Positions 14,051 through 26,570 of a stretch of 64,000 nucleotides of DNA are shown here, piece after piece (within the stretch, counting starts at the first letter, position 1; every line of letters begins with the position of its first letter). The stretch is from positions 4,838,334 to 4,902,333 of the forward strand of contig OY987225.1 of the NCBI GenBank assembly GCA_963920705.1, given 5' to 3'. This stretch comes from Odiellus spinosus (Eukaryota; Arthropoda; Arachnida; Opiliones; Phalangiidae). The translations under genes and the position numbers were made by a program. The notes beneath the pieces were generated by a model that made no database searches, was not told where the DNA came from, and was given only the letters and a program-made list of their open reading frames with translations.

Positions 14051-14218
14051 GAATAGTGTTTTTCGAATCCTGTTTTTCGATCTGGTTTTTCGAATCGTGA
14101 TTTTCCGAATCGTGTTTTACGAATCGTGTTTTTCGAATAGTGTTTTTCGAATCCTGTTTTTCGATCTGGTTTTTCGAATCGTGATTTTCCGAATCGTGTT
14201 TTACGAATCGTGTTTTTC
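14051..14218 (+). repeat. 84-bp local tandem duplication (x2)
   Basis: The GAATAGTG to GATCTGG to TTACGAATCG block at 14,051-14,134 is repeated immediately at 14,135-14,218. The sister loci near 1,630 and 4,754 carry one copy, so this is a private, recent insertion in the 12.4-kb duplicate. Confidence 0.85.
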
Positions 14219-16060
14219 GAATCCTGTTTTTCGAGTCCTCTTTTTCGAATACTGTTCTTTGAATCCTGTTTTTCGAATCCTGTTTTTCGAATCGGGTTTT
14301 TCGAATCGGGTTTTTCGAATCGGATTTTTCGAATCGTGTTTTTCGAATCGTGATTTTCAAATCGTGTTTTTCGAATCGTGATTTTCGAATCGTGTTTTTC
14401 GAATCGTGTTTTTCGAATCCTGTTTTTCGAGTCCTCTTTTTCGAATCCTGTTCTTTGAATCCTTTTTTTCAAATCCTGTTTTTCGAATCGTGATTTTCGA
14501 ATCGTGTTTTTCGAATCGTGTTTTTCGAATCGTGTTTTTCGAATCGTGTTTTTCTAATCCTGTTTTTCGCATCCTGTTTTTCGCACCCTGTTTTTCGCAC
14601 CCTGTTTTTCGCACCCTGTTTTTCGCACCCTGTTTTTCGCATCCTGCTTTTCGCATCCTGTTTTTCGAATCCTGTTTTTCGCATCCTGTTTTTCGAGTCC
14701 TCTTTATTGAATCCTCTTTTTCGAATCGTGTTTTTCGAATCGTGTTTTTCGAATCGGGTTTTTCGAATGGGGTTTTTCGAATCGGGTTTTTCGAATCGTG
14801 TTTTCCGAATCGTGATTTTCGAATCGTGTTTTTCGAATCGTGTTTTTCGAATCGTTTTTTCGAATCGTGTTTTTCTAATCCTGTTTTTCGCATCCTGTTT
14901 TTCACATCCTGTTTTTCGCACCCTGTTTTTCGCACCCTGTTTTTCGCATCCTGCTTTTCGCATCCTGTTTTTCGAATCCTGTTTATCGAATCCTATTTTT
15001 CGAGTCCTCTTTATGGAATCTTGTTTTTCGAATCGTGTTTTTCGAATCGTGTTTTTCGAATCGGGTTTTTCGAATCGGGTTTTTCGAATCGGGTTTTTCG
15101 AATAGTGTTTTTCGAATCTGGTTTTTCGAATCGTGATTTTCCGAATCGTGTTTTACGAATCGTGTTTTTCGAATCCTGTTTTTCGAGTCCTCTTTTTCGA
15201 ATCCTGTTCTTTGAATCCTGTTTTTCGAATCCTGTTTTTCGAATCGGGTTTTTCGAATCGGGTTTTTCGAATCGGGTTTTTCGAATCGTGATTTGCGAAT
15301 CGTGTTTTTCGAATCGTGTTTTTCGAATCGTGTTTTCGAATCTTGATTTTCCGAATCGTGTTTTTCGAATCGTGATTTTCGAATCGTGTTTTTCGAATCG
15401 TGTTTTTCAAATCGTGTATTTCGAATCGTGTTTTTCGAATCGTGTTTTTCGAATCCTGTTTTTCGAGTCCTCTTTTTCGAATCCTGTTCTTTGAATTCTT
15501 TTTTTCAAATCCTGTTTTTCGAATCGTGATTTTCGAATCGTGTTTTTCGAATCGTGTTTTTCGAATCGTGTTTTTCAAATCGTGTTTTTCTAATCCTGTT
15601 TTTCGCATCCTGTTTTTCGCATCCTGCTTTTCGCATCCTGTTTTTCGAATCCTGTTTTTCGCATCATGTTTTTCGCATCCTGCTTTTCGCATCCTGTTTT
15701 TCGAATCCTGTTTTTCGCATCCTGTTTTTCGAGTCCTCTTTATTGAATCCTCTTTTTCGAATCGTGTTTTTCGAATCGTGTTTTTCGAATCGGGTTTTTC
15801 GATTCGGGTTTTTCGAATAGTGTTTTTCGAATCTGGTTTTTCGAATCGGGTTTTTTGAATCGGGTTTTTCGAATCGGGTTTTTCGAATCGGGTTTTTCGA
15901 ATTGGGTTTTTCGAATCGTGTTTTTCGAATCGGGTTTTTCGAATCGTGATTTGCGAATCGTGTTTTTCGAATCGTGTTTTTCGAATCGTGTTTTCGAATC
16001 TTGATTTTCCGAATCGTGTTTTTCGAATCGTGATTTTCGAATCGTGTTTTTCGAATCGTG

Positions 16061-16074
16061 TTGAAAATTTTCAA
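16061..16074. other. 14-nt perfect palindrome interrupting the array
   Basis: TTGAAAATTTTCAA is its own reverse complement. Sister loci (for example near 3,565, 6,843 and 15,400) read GTGTTTTTCAAATCG, so GAAAAT has been inserted before TTTCAA. GAAAA is the inverted copy of the neighbouring TTTTC, which fits a template-switch or snap-back event during replication. It is one of only two places where AAAA occurs on the + strand. Confidence 0.9.
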
Positions 16075-18084
16075 ATCGTGTATTTCGAATCGTGTTTTTC
16101 GAATCGTGTTTTTCGAATCCTGTTTTTCGAATCCTATTTTTCGAGTCCTCTTTATGGAATCGTGTTTTTCGAATCGGGTTTTTCGAATCGGGTTTTTCAA
16201 ATCGGGTTTTTCGAATCGGGTTTTTCGAATCGGGTTTTTCGAATCGGTTTTTTCGAATCGGGTTTTTCGAATCGGGCTTTTCGAATCGTGTTTTGCGAAT
16301 CGTGTTTTTCGAATAGTGTTTTTCGAATCGTGTTTTTCGAATCTGGTTTTTCGAATTGTGATTTTTCGAATCGAGTTTTTCGAATCGTGTTTTTCGAATC
16401 GGGTTTTTCGAATCGGGTTTTTGGAATCGGGTTTTTCGAATCGTTTTTTCGAGTCCTCTTTTTCGAATCATCTTTTTTGAATCCTTTTTTTCGAATCCTG
16501 TTTTTCGAATCGTGATTTTCCGAATCGTGTTTTACGAATCGTGTTTTTCGAATCCTGTTTTTCGAGTCCTCTTTTTCGAATCCTGTTCTTTGAATCCTGT
16601 TTTTCGAATCCTGTTTTTCGAATCGGGTTTTTCGAATCGGGTTTTTCGAATCGGATTTTTCGAATCGGGTTTTTCGAATCGTGATTTTCGAATCGTGTTT
16701 TTCGAATCGTGTTTTTCGAATCGTGTTTTTCTAATCCTGTTTTTCGCATCCTGTTTTTCGCATCCTGCTTTTCGCATCCTGTTTTTCGAATCCTGTTTTT
16801 CGCATCCTGTTTTTCGAGTCCTCTTTATTGAATCCTCTTTTTCGAATCGTGTTTTTCGAATCGTGTTTTTCGAATCGGGTTTTTCGAATCAGGTTTTTCG
16901 AATCGGGCTTTTCGAATCGTGTTTTCCGAATCGTGATTTTCGAATCGTGTTTTTCGAATCGTGTTTTTCGAATCGTGTTTTTCGAATCGTGATTTTCCGA
17001 ATCGTGTTTTTGGAATCGGGTTTTTCGAATCGGGTTTTTCGAATCGTGATTTGCGAATCGTGTTTTTCGAATCGTGTTTTTCGAATCGGGTTTTTCGAAT
17101 CGGGTTTTTCGAATCGTGTTTTTCGAATCGTGTTTTTCGAATCGTGTTTTTCGAATCCTGTTTATCGAATCCTGTTTATCGAATCCTGTTTTTCTAATCC
17201 TGTTTTTCGAATCCTATTTTTCGAGTCCTCTTTATGGAATCTTGTTTTTCGAATGGTGTTTTTCGAATCGGGTTTTTCGAATCGGGTTTTTCGAATCGGG
17301 TTTTTCGAATCTTGTTTTTCGAATCGTGTTTTTCGAATCGTGTTTTTCGAATCCTGTTTATCGAATCCTGTTTATCGAATCCTGTTTTTCGAATCCTGTT
17401 TTTCGAATCCTATTTTTCGAGTCCTCTTTATGGAATCTTGTTTTTCGAATGGTGTTTTTCGAATCGAGTTTTTCGAATCGGGTTTTTCGAATCGGGTTTT
17501 TCGAATCGGATTTTTCGAATCGTGTTTTTCGAATCGTGATTTTCGAATCGTGTTTTTCGAATCGTGATTTTCGAATCGTGTTTTTCGAATCCTGTTTTTC
17601 GAGTCCTCTTTTTCGAATCCTGTTCTTTGAATCCTTTTTTTCAAATCCTGTTTTTTGAATCGTGATTTTCGAATCGTGTTTTTCGAATCGTGTTTTTCGA
17701 ATCGTGTTTTTCTAATCCTGTTTTTCGCATCCTGTTTTTCGCATCCTGTTTTTCGCACCCTGTTTTTCGCACCCTGTTTTTCGCACCCTGTTTTTCGCAT
17801 CCTGCTTTTCGCATCCTGTTTTTCGAATCCTGTTTTTCGCATCCTGTTTTTCGAGTCCTCTTTATTGAATCCTCTTTTTCGAATCGTGTTTTTCGAATCG
17901 TGTTTTTGGAATCGGGTTTTTCGAATCGGGTTTTTCGAATCGGGTTTTTCGAGTCGGGTTTTTCGAATCGTGATTTGCGAATCGTGTTTTTCGAATCGTG
18001 TTTTTCGAATCGTGTTTTCGAATCGTGATTTTCCGAATCGTGTTTTTCGAATCGTGTTTTTCGAATCGGGTTTTTCGAATCGGG

Positions 18085-19700
18085 TTTTTCGAATCGGGTT
18101 TTTCGAATAGTGTTTTTCGAATCTGGTTTTTCGAATCGTGATTTTCCGAATCGTGTTTTACGAATCGTGTTTTTCGAATCCTGTTTTTCGAGTCCTCTTT
18201 TTCGAATCCTGTTCTTTGAATCCTGTTTTTCGAATCCTGTTTTTCGAATCGGGTTTTTCGAATCGGGTTTTTCGAATCGGGTTTTTCGAATCGTGATTTT
18301 CGAATCGTGTTTTTCGAATCGTGTTTTTCGAATCGTGTTTTCGAATCTTGATTTTCCGAATCGTGTTTTTCGAATCATGATTTTCGAATCGTGTTTTTCG
18401 AATCGTGTTTTTCAAATCGTGTATTTCGAGTCGTGTTTTTCGAATCGTGTTTTTCGAATCCTGTTTTTCGAGTCCTCTTTTTCGAATCCTGTTCTTAGAA
18501 TCCTTTTTTTCAAATCCTGTTTTTCGAATCGTGATTTTCGAATCGTGTTTTTCGAATCGTGTTTTTCGAATCGTGTTTTTCAAATCGTGTTTTTCTAATC
18601 CTGTTTTTCGCATCCTGTTTTTCGCATCCTGCTTTTCGCATCCTGTTTTTCGAATCCTGTTTTTCGCATCCTGTTTTTCGAGTCCTCTTTATTGAATCCT
18701 CTTTTTCGAATCGTGTTTTTCGAATCGTGTTTTTCGAATCGGGTTTTTCGAATCGGGTTTTTCGAATCGGGTTTTTAGAATCGAGATTTGCGAATCGTGT
18801 TTTTCAAATCGTGTTTTTCGAATCGTGTTTTTCGAATCGTGTTTTTCGAATCGTGTTTTTCGAATCCTGTTTATCGAATCCTATTTTTCGAGTCCTCTTT
18901 ATGGAAACTTGTTTTTCGAATCGGGTTTTTCGAATCGTGTTTTTCGAATCGGGTTTTTCGAATCGGGTTTTTCGAATAGTGTTTTTCGAATCTGGTTTTT
19001 CGAATCGGGTTTTTCGAATCGGGTTTTTCGAATCGGGTTTTTCGAATTGGGTTTTTCGAATTGGGTTTTTCGAATCGTGTTTCTCGAATCGGGTTTTTCG
19101 AATCGTGATTTGCGAATCGTGTTTTTCGAATCGTGTTTTTCGAATCGTGTTTTCGAATCTTGATTTTCCGAATCGTGTTTTTCGAATCGTGATTTTCGAA
19201 TCGTGTTTTTCGAATCGTGTTTTTCAAATCGTGTATTTCGAATCGTGTTTTTCGAATCGTGTTTTTCGAATCCTGTTTTTCGAATCCTATTTTTCGAGTC
19301 CTCTTTATGGAATCTTGTTTTTCGAATCGTGTTTTTCGAATCGGGTTTTTCGAATCGGGTTTTTCAAATCGGGTTTTTCGAATCGGGTTTTTCGAATCGG
19401 GTTTTTCGAATCGGTTTTTTCGAATCGGGTTTTTCGAATCGGGCTTTTCGAATCGTGTTTTGCGAATCGTGTTTTTCGAATAGTGTTTTTCGAATCGTGT
19501 TTTTCGAATCTGGTTTTTCGAATTGTGATTTTCCGAATCGTGTTTTACGAATCGTGTTTTTCGAATCCTGTTTTTCGAATCGAGTTTTTCGAATCGTGTT
19601 TTTCGAATCGGGTTTTTGGAATCGGGTTTTTCGAATCGTTTTTTTCGAGTCCTCTTTTTCGAATCATCTTTTTTGAATCCTTTTTTTCGAATCCTGTTTT
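18085..19700 (+). repeat. Further relative of the 3.1-kb unit (rearranged)
   Basis: Positions 18,110-18,700 follow the monomer order of 15,105-15,700 (offset about 3,005). The part 18,788-18,980 then matches the order at 1,104-1,295 with substitutions such as GGAAACTT for GGAATCTT. The part 19,080-19,700 follows 15,930-16,500 and 3,400-4,057. It is a mosaic of the 3.1-kb unit and not a straight copy. Confidence 0.65.
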
Positions 19701-20691
19701 TCGAATCGTGTTTTTCGAATCGTGTTTTTCGAATCGTGATTTTCCGAATCGTGTTTTACGAATCGTGTTTTTCGAATCCTGTTTTTCGAGTCCTCTTTTT
19801 CGAATCCTGTTCTTTGAATCCTGTTTTTCGAATCCTGTTTTTCGAATCGGGTTTTTCGAATCGGGTTTTTCGAATCGGATTTTTCGAATCGTGTTTTTCG
19901 AATCGTGATTTTCGAATCGTGTTTTTCGAATCGTGTTTTTCGAATCGTGTTTTTCTAATCCTGTTTTTCGCATCCTGTTTTTCGCACCCTGTTTTTCGCA
20001 CCCTGTTTTTCGCACCCTGTTTTTCGCATCCTGCTTTTCGCATCCTGTTTTTCGATTCCTGTTTTTCTCATCCTGTTTTTCGAGTCCTCTTTATTGAATC
20101 CTCTTTTTCGAATCGTGTTTTTCGAATCGTGTTTTTCGAATCGGGTTTTTCGAATCTTGTTTTTCGAATCGGGTTTTTCGAATCGTGATTTGCGAATCGT
20201 GTTTTTCGAATCGTGTTTTTCGAATCGTGTTTTCGAATCGTGATTTTCCGAATCGTGTTTTTCGAATCGTGTTTTTCGAATCCTGTTTATCGAATCCTGT
20301 TTATCGAATCCTGTTTTTCGAATCCTATTTTTCGAGTCCTCTTTATGGAATCTTGTTTTTCGAATGGTGTTTTTCGAATCGGGTTTTTCGAATCGGGTTT
20401 TTCGAATCGGGTTTTCGAATCGTGATTTTCCGAATCGTGTTTTTCGAATCGTGATTTTCGAATCGTGATTTTCGAATCGTGTTTTTCGAATCGTGTTTTT
20501 CAAATCGTGTTTTTCGAATCGTGTTTTTCGAATCGTGTTTATCGAATCCTGTTTTTCGAATCCTATTTTTCGACTCCTCTTTATGGAATCTTGTTTTTCG
20601 AATCGTGTTTTTCGAATCGTGTTTTTCGAATAGTGTTTTTCGAATCGTGTTTTTCGAATCTGGTTTTTCGAATCGTGATTTTCCGAATCGT

Positions 20692-22210
20692 GTTTTACGA
20701 ATCGAGTTTTTCGAATCCTGTTTTTCGAGTCCTCTTTTTCGAATCCTGTTCTTTGAATCCTGTTTTTCGAATCCTGTTTTTCGAATCGGGTTTTTCGAAT
20801 CGGGTTTTTCGAATCGGGTTTTTCGAATCGGGTTTTTCGAATCGGGTTTTTCGAATCGTGATTTGCGAATCGTGTTTTTCGAGTCCTCTTTATGGAATCC
20901 TTTTTTTTCGAATCGTGTTTTTCGAATCGGGTTTTTCGAATCGGGTTTTTCGAATCGGGTTTTTCGAATCGGGTTTTTCGAATCGGGCTTTTCGAATCGT
21001 GTTTTTCGAATCGTGATTTTCCGAATCGTGTTTTACGAATCGTGTTTTTCGAATCCTGTTTTTCGAGTCCTCTTTTTCGAATCATGTTTTTTTAATCCTT
21101 TTTTTCGAATCCTGTTTTTCGAATCGTGTTTTTCGAATCGTATTTTTCGAATCGGGTTTTTCGAATCGGGTTTTTCGAATCGTGATTTGCGAATCGTGTT
21201 TTTCGAATCGTGTTTTTCGAATCGTGTTTTCGAATCGTGATTTTCCGAATCGTGTTTTTCGAATCGTGATTTCCGAATCGTGTTTTACGAATCGAGTTTT
21301 TCGAATCCTGTTTTTCGAGTCCTCTTTTTCGAATCCTGTTCTTTGAATCCTGTTTTTCGAATCCTGTTTTTCGAATCGGGTTTTTCGAATCGGGTTTTTC
21401 GAATCGGGTTTTTCGAATCGGGTTTTTCGAATCGGGTTTTTCGAATCGTGATTTGCGAATCGTGTTTTTCGAATCGTGTTTTTCGAATCGTGTTTTCGAA
21501 TCGTGATTTTCCGAATCGTGTTTTTCGAATCGGGCTTTTCGAATCGTGTTTTGCGAATCGTATTTTTCGAATAGTGTTTTTCGAATCGTTTTTTTCGAAT
21601 CTGGTTTTTCGAATCGTGATTTTCCGAATCGTGTTTTACGAATCGTGTTTTTCGAATCCTGTTTTTCGAATCGAGTTTTTCGAATCGTGTTTTTCGAATC
21701 GTGTTTTTCTAATCCTGTTTTTCGCATCCTGTTTTTCGCACCCTGTTTTTCGCACCCTGTTTTTCGCACCCTGTTTTTAGCACCCTGTTTTTCGCATCCT
21801 GCTTTTCGCATCCTGTTTTTCGAATCCTGTTTTTCGCATCCTGTTTTTCGAGTCCTCTTTATGGAATCCTGTTTTTCGAATCGTGTTTTTCGAATCGGGT
21901 TTTTCGAATCGGGTTTTTCGAATCGGGTTTTTCGAATCGGGTTTTTCGAATCGGGCTTTTCGAATCGTGTTTTTCGAATCGTGATTTTCCGAATCGTGTT
22001 TTACGAATCGTGTTTTTCGAATCCTGTTTTTCGAGTCCTCTTTTTCGAATCATGTTTTTTTAATCCTTTTTTTCGAATCCTGTTTTTCGAATCGTGTTTT
22101 TCGAATCGTATTTTTCGAATCGGGTTTTTCGAATCGGGTTTTTCGAATCGTGATTTGCGAATCGTGTTTTTCGAATCGTGTTTTTCGAATCGTGTTTTCG
22201 AATCGTGATT
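20692..22210 (+). repeat. Overlapping 590-bp and 968-bp duplications
   Basis: TTACGAATCGAG at about 20,692 recurs at about 21,282 (590 bp), with the following GAATCCTG and GGG runs. The segment about 20,920-21,240, including the unusual GAATCATGTTTTTTTAATCC, recurs at about 21,888-22,208 (968 bp). The two events overlap, giving a nested structure. Confidence 0.65.
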
Positions 22211-22239
22211 TTCCGAATCGTGTTTTTCGAATCGTGATT

Positions 22240-22910
22240 TTCGAATCGTGTTTTTCGAATCGTGTTTTTCGAATCCTGTTTTTCGAGTCCTCTTTTTCGA
22301 ATCCTGTTCTTTGAATCCTTTTTTTCGAATCCTGTTTTTCGAATCGTGATTTTCGAATCGTGTTTTTCGAATCGTGTTTTTCGAATCGTGTTTTTCTAAT
22401 CCTGTTTTTCGCATCCTGTTTTTCGCATCCTGTTTTTCGCACCCTGTTTTTCGCATCCTGCTTTTCGCATCCTGTTTTTCGATTCCTGTTTTTCTCATCC
22501 TGTTTTTCGCGTCCTCTTTATTGAATCCTCTTTTTCGAATCGTGTTTTTCGAATCGTGTTTTTCGAATCGGGTTTTTCGAATCTTGTTTTTCGAATCGGG
22601 TTTTTCGAATCGTGATTTGCGAATCGTGTTTTTCGAATCGTGTTTTTCGAATCGTGTTTTCGAGTCGTGATTTTCCGAATCGTGTTTTTCGAATCGTGTT
22701 TTTCGAATCCTGTTTATCGAATCCTGTTTATCGAGTCCTCTTTTTCGAATCATGTTTTTTGAATCCTTTTTTTCGAATCCTGTTTTTCGAATCGTGTTTT
22801 TCGAATCGTGTTTTTCGAATCGTGTTTTTCGAATCGGGTTTTTCGAATCGTGATTTGCGAATCGTGTTTTTCGAATCGTGTTTTTCGAATCGTGTTTTCG
22901 AATCGGGATT
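22240..22910 (+). repeat. 671-bp tandem duplication, copy 1
   Basis: Positions 22,374-23,070 match 23,045-23,741 without difference in the parts I compared. Shared rare monomers include GCGTCCTC (22,508 and 23,179) and GAGTCGTG after a 13-bp monomer (near 22,661 and 23,332). The left edge at about 22,240 is set by loss of match. Confidence 0.85.
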
Positions 22911-23745
22911 TTCGAATCGTGTTTTTCGAATCGTGTTTTTCGAATCCTGTTTTTCGAGTCCTCTTTTTCGAATCCTGTTCTTTGAATCCTTTTTTTCGAA
23001 TCCTGTTTTTCGAATCGTGATTTTCGAATCGTGTTTTTCGAATCGTGTTTTTCGAATCGTGTTTTTCTAATCCTGTTTTTCGCATCCTGTTTTTCGCATC
23101 CTGTTTTTCGCACCCTGTTTTTCGCATCCTGCTTTTCGCATCCTGTTTTTCGATTCCTGTTTTTCTCATCCTGTTTTTCGCGTCCTCTTTATTGAATCCT
23201 CTTTTTCGAATCGTGTTTTTCGAATCGTGTTTTTCGAATCGGGTTTTTCGAATCTTGTTTTTCGAATCGGGTTTTTCGAATCGTGATTTGCGAATCGTGT
23301 TTTTCGAATCGTGTTTTTCGAATCGTGTTTTCGAGTCGTGATTTTCCGAATCGTGTTTTTCGAATCGTGTTTTTCGAATCCTGTTTATCGAATCCTGTTT
23401 ATCGAGTCCTCTTTTTCGAATCATGTTTTTTGAATCCTTTTTTTCGAATCCTGTTTTTCGAATCGTGTTTTTCGAATCGTGTTTTTCGAATCGTGTTTTT
23501 CGAATCGGGTTTTTCGAATCGTGATTTGCGAATCGTGTTTTTCGAATCGTGTTTTTCGAATCGTGTTTTCGAATCGGGATTTTCGAATCGTGTTTTTCGA
23601 ATCGTGTTTTTCGAATCCTGTTTTTCGAGTCCTCTTTTTCGAATCCTGTTCTTTGAATCCTTTTTTTCGAATCCTGTTTTTCGAATCGTGATTTTCGAAT
23701 CGTGTTTTTCGAATCGTGTTTTTCGAATCGTGTTTTTCTAATCCT
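22911..23745 (+). repeat. 671-bp tandem duplication, copy 2 plus start of a third
   Basis: The second copy is 22,911-23,581, and the match continues about 160 bp further into the start of a third copy. That third copy then diverges: TAATCC at 23,738 is followed by GCGTCCTG instead of GCATCCTG. The third copy passes into the 1,416-bp repeat. Confidence 0.8.
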
Positions 23746-24817
23746 GTTTTTCGCGTCCTGTTTTTCGCATCCTGTTTTTCGCACCCTGTTTTTCGCACCC
23801 TGTTTTTCGCACCCTGTTTTTCGCATCCTGCTTTTCGCATCCTGTTTTTCGATTCCTGTTTTTCGCATCCTGTTTTTCGAGTCCTCTTTATTGAATCCTC
23901 TTTTTCGAATCGTGTTTTTCGAATCGTGTTTTTCGAATCGGGTTTTTCGAATCGGGTTTTTCGAATCGGGTTTTTCGAATCCTGTTTATCGAATCCTGTT
24001 TATCGAATCCTGTTTTTCGAATCCTATTTTTCGAGTCCTCTTTATGGAATCTTGTTTTTCGAATGGTGTTTTTCGAATCGGGTTTTTCGAATCGGGTTTT
24101 TCGAATCGGGTTTTTCGAATCGGGTTTTTCGACTCGGGTTTTTCGAATCGGGCTTTTCGAATCGTGTTTTGCGAATCGTGTTTTTCGAATCGTGTTTTCG
24201 AATCGTGATTTTCCGAATCGTGTTTTTCGAATCGTGATTTTCGAATCGTGTTTTCTCGAATCGTATTTTTCGAATCCTGTTTTTCGAGTCCTCTTTTTCG
24301 AATCCTGTTCTTTGAATCCTTTTTTTCGAATTCTGTTTTTCGAATCCTGTTTTTCGAATCGTGTTTTTCGAATCGTGTTTTTCGAATCGTGTTTTTCGAA
24401 TCGTGATTTTCCGAATCGTGTTTTACGAATCGTGTTTTTCGAATCCTGTTTTTCGAATCGAGTTTTTCGAATCGTGTTTTTCGAATCGTGTTTTTCTAAT
24501 CCTGTTTTTCGCATCCTGTTTTTCGCACCCTGTTTTTCGCACCCTGTTTTTCGCATCCTGCTTTTCGCATCCTGTTTTTCGAATCCTGTTTTTCGCATCC
24601 TGTTTTTCGAGTCCTCTTTATGGAATCCTGTTTTTCGAATCGTGTTTTTCGAATCGTGTTTTTCGAATCGTGTTTTTCGAATCGGGTTTTTCGAATCGGG
24701 CTTTTCGAATCGTGTTTTGCGAATCGTGTTTTTCGAATCGTGTTTTTCGAATCGTGTTTTTCGAATCGTGATTTTCCGAATCGTGTTTTACGAATCGTGT
24801 TTTTCGAATCCTGTTTT
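23402..24817 (+). repeat. 1.4-kb tandem duplication, copy 1
   Basis: Offset 1,416 from 23,402 to about 23,950, dropping to 1,388 after GGG-run length changes of one monomer each. The rare GTGTTTTCTCGAATCGTA string near 24,248 is shared with about 25,636. The copy includes an M1 block at 23,738 and another at 24,496. Confidence 0.8.
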
Positions 24818-26262
24818 TCGAGTCCTCTTTTTCGAATCATGTTTTTTGAATCCTTTTTTTCGAATCCTGTTTTTCGAATCGTGTTTTTCGAATCGTGTTT
24901 TTCGAATCGTGTTTTTCGAATCGGGTTTTTCGAATCGTGATTTGCGAATCGTGTTTTTCGAATCGTGTTTTTCGAATCGTGTTTTCGAATCGGGATTTTC
25001 GAATCGTGTTTTTCGAATCGTGTTTTTCGAATCCTGTTTTTCGAGTCCTCTTTTTCGAATCCTGTTCTTTGAATCCTTTTTTTCGAATCCTGTTTTTCGA
25101 ATCGTGATTTTCGAATCGTGTTTTTCGAATCGTGTTTTTCGAATCGTGTTTTTCTAATCCTGTTTTTCGCGTCCTGTTTTTCGCATCCTGTTTTTCGCAC
25201 CCTGTTTTTCGCACCCTGTTTTTCGCACCCTGTTTTTCGCATCCTGCTTTTCGCATCCTGTTTTTCGATTCCTGTTTTTCGCATCCTGTTTTTCGAGTCC
25301 TCTTTATTGAATCCTCTTTTTCGAATCGTGTTTTTCGAATCGTGTTTTTCGAATCGGGTTTTTCGAATCGGGTTTTTCGAATCCTGTTTATCGAATCCTG
25401 TTTATCGAATCATGTTTTTCGAATCCTATTTTTCGAGTCCTCTTTATGGAATCTTGTTTTTCGAATGGTGTTTTTCGAATCGGGTTTTTCGAATCGGGTT
25501 TTTCGAATCGGGTTTTTCGACTCGGGTTTTTCGAATCGGGCTTTTCGAATCGTGTTTTGCGAATCGTGTTTTTCGAATCGTGTTTTCGAATCGTGATTTT
25601 CCGAATCGTGTTTTTCGAATCGTGATTTTCGAATCGTGTTTTCTCGAATCGTATTTTTCGAATCCTGTTTTTCGAGTCCTCTTTTTCGAATCCTGTTCTT
25701 TGAATCCTTTTTTTCGAATTCTGTTTTTCGAATCCTGTTTTTCGAATCGTGTTTTTCGAATCGTGTTTTTCGAATCGTGTTTTTCGAATCGTGATTTTCC
25801 GAGTCGTGTTTTACGAATCGTGATTTTCGAATCCTGTTTTTCGAATCGACTTTTTCGAATCGTGTTTTTCGAATCGTGTTTTTCTAATCCTGTTTTTCGC
25901 ATCCTGTTTTTCGCACCCTGTTTTTCGCACCCTGTTTTTCGCATCCTGCTTTTCGCATCCTGTTTTTCGAATCCTGTTTTTCGCATCCTGTTTTTCGAGT
26001 CCTCTTTATGGAATCCTGTTTTTCGAATCGTGTTTTTCGAATCGTGTTTTTCGAATCGTGTTTTTCGAATCGGGTTTTTCGAATCGGGTTTTTCGAATCG
26101 AGTTTTTCGAATCGGGTTTTTCGAATCGGGCTTTTCGAATCGTGTTTTGCGAATCGTGTTTTTCGAATAGTGTTTTTCGAATCGTGTTTTTCGAATCGTG
26201 TTTTTCGAATCGTGATTTTCCGAATCGTGTTTTACGAATCGTGTTTTTCGAATCCTGTTTTT
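24818..26262 (+). repeat. 1.4-kb tandem duplication, copy 2
   Basis: The second copy follows directly. It differs from copy 1 by one fewer GGG monomer near 25,370, GAATCATG for GAATCCTG near 25,407, GAGTCGTG near 25,800, and GAATCGAC for GAATCGAG near 25,847, all single-base changes. Confidence 0.78.
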
Positions 26263-26570
26263 CGAGTCCTCTTTTTCGAATCATGTTTTTTGAATCCTTT
26301 TTTTCGAATCGTGTTTTTCGAATCGTGTTTTTCGAATCGGGTTTTTCGAATCGGGTTTTTCGAATCGGGTTTTTCGAATCGGGTTTTTCGAATCGGGTTT
26401 TTCGAATCGGGCTTTTCGAATCGTGTTTTGCGAATCGTGTTTTTCGAATAGTGTTTTTCGAATCGTGTTTTTCGAATCGTGTTTTTCGAATCGTGATTTT
26501 CCGAATCGTGTTTTACGAATCGTGTTTTTCGAATCCTGTTTTTCGAGTCCTCTTTTTCGAATCATGTTTT
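26006..26570 (+). repeat. 281-bp tandem duplication (x2)
   Basis: The block of GGG monomers, GGGCTTTTCG, TTTTGCG, GAATAGTG, TTACG and GAGTCCTC ending in GAATCATGTTTTTT at about 26,281 is repeated with its end at about 26,562 (offset 281). The second ends TTTTTTAAATCC, a G-to-A change. Confidence 0.75.

Larger units (their letters stand above)
1..16510 (+). repeat. Zone I: GAATGGGG-bearing stratum with ~321-bp modules
   Basis: This stretch holds satellite only. It is marked by the GAATGGGG monomer (near 90, 449, 763, 2,205, 5,370, 11,212, 12,512, 12,830, 13,155 and 14,766), which I do not find further right. It is usually followed by GAATCGTGTTTTCC and GAATCGTGATTTTC forms. Modules containing GCATCCTG/GCACCCTG monomers recur at short spacing: TAATCC starts at 198, 547 and 869, again at 12,624, 12,945 and 13,266, and at 14,554 and 14,875 (spacings 349, 322, 321, 321, 321). 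The zone contains a 3.1-3.3 kb tandem pair and both members of a duplication about 12.4 kb apart. The right limit is where the second member stops matching the first. Confidence 0.8.
12426..16510 (+). repeat. 12.4-kb-distant duplicate of positions 1-4,057
   Basis: M1 starts at 12,624, 12,945 and 13,266 mirror 198, 547 and 869 (offsets 12,426, 12,398, 12,397), and 13,500 mirrors 1,104 (12,396). The order of modules then follows copy 1 of the 3.1-kb repeat to its end near 16,510 (offset about 12,458-12,560). Differences are whole-monomer indels, an 84-bp local duplication at 14,051 and a 6-bp palindrome-forming insertion at 16,063. The tandem second 3.1-kb copy seen at 4,122-7,399 is not present here, so the tandem step happened after this duplication or was lost here. 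Confidence 0.75.
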
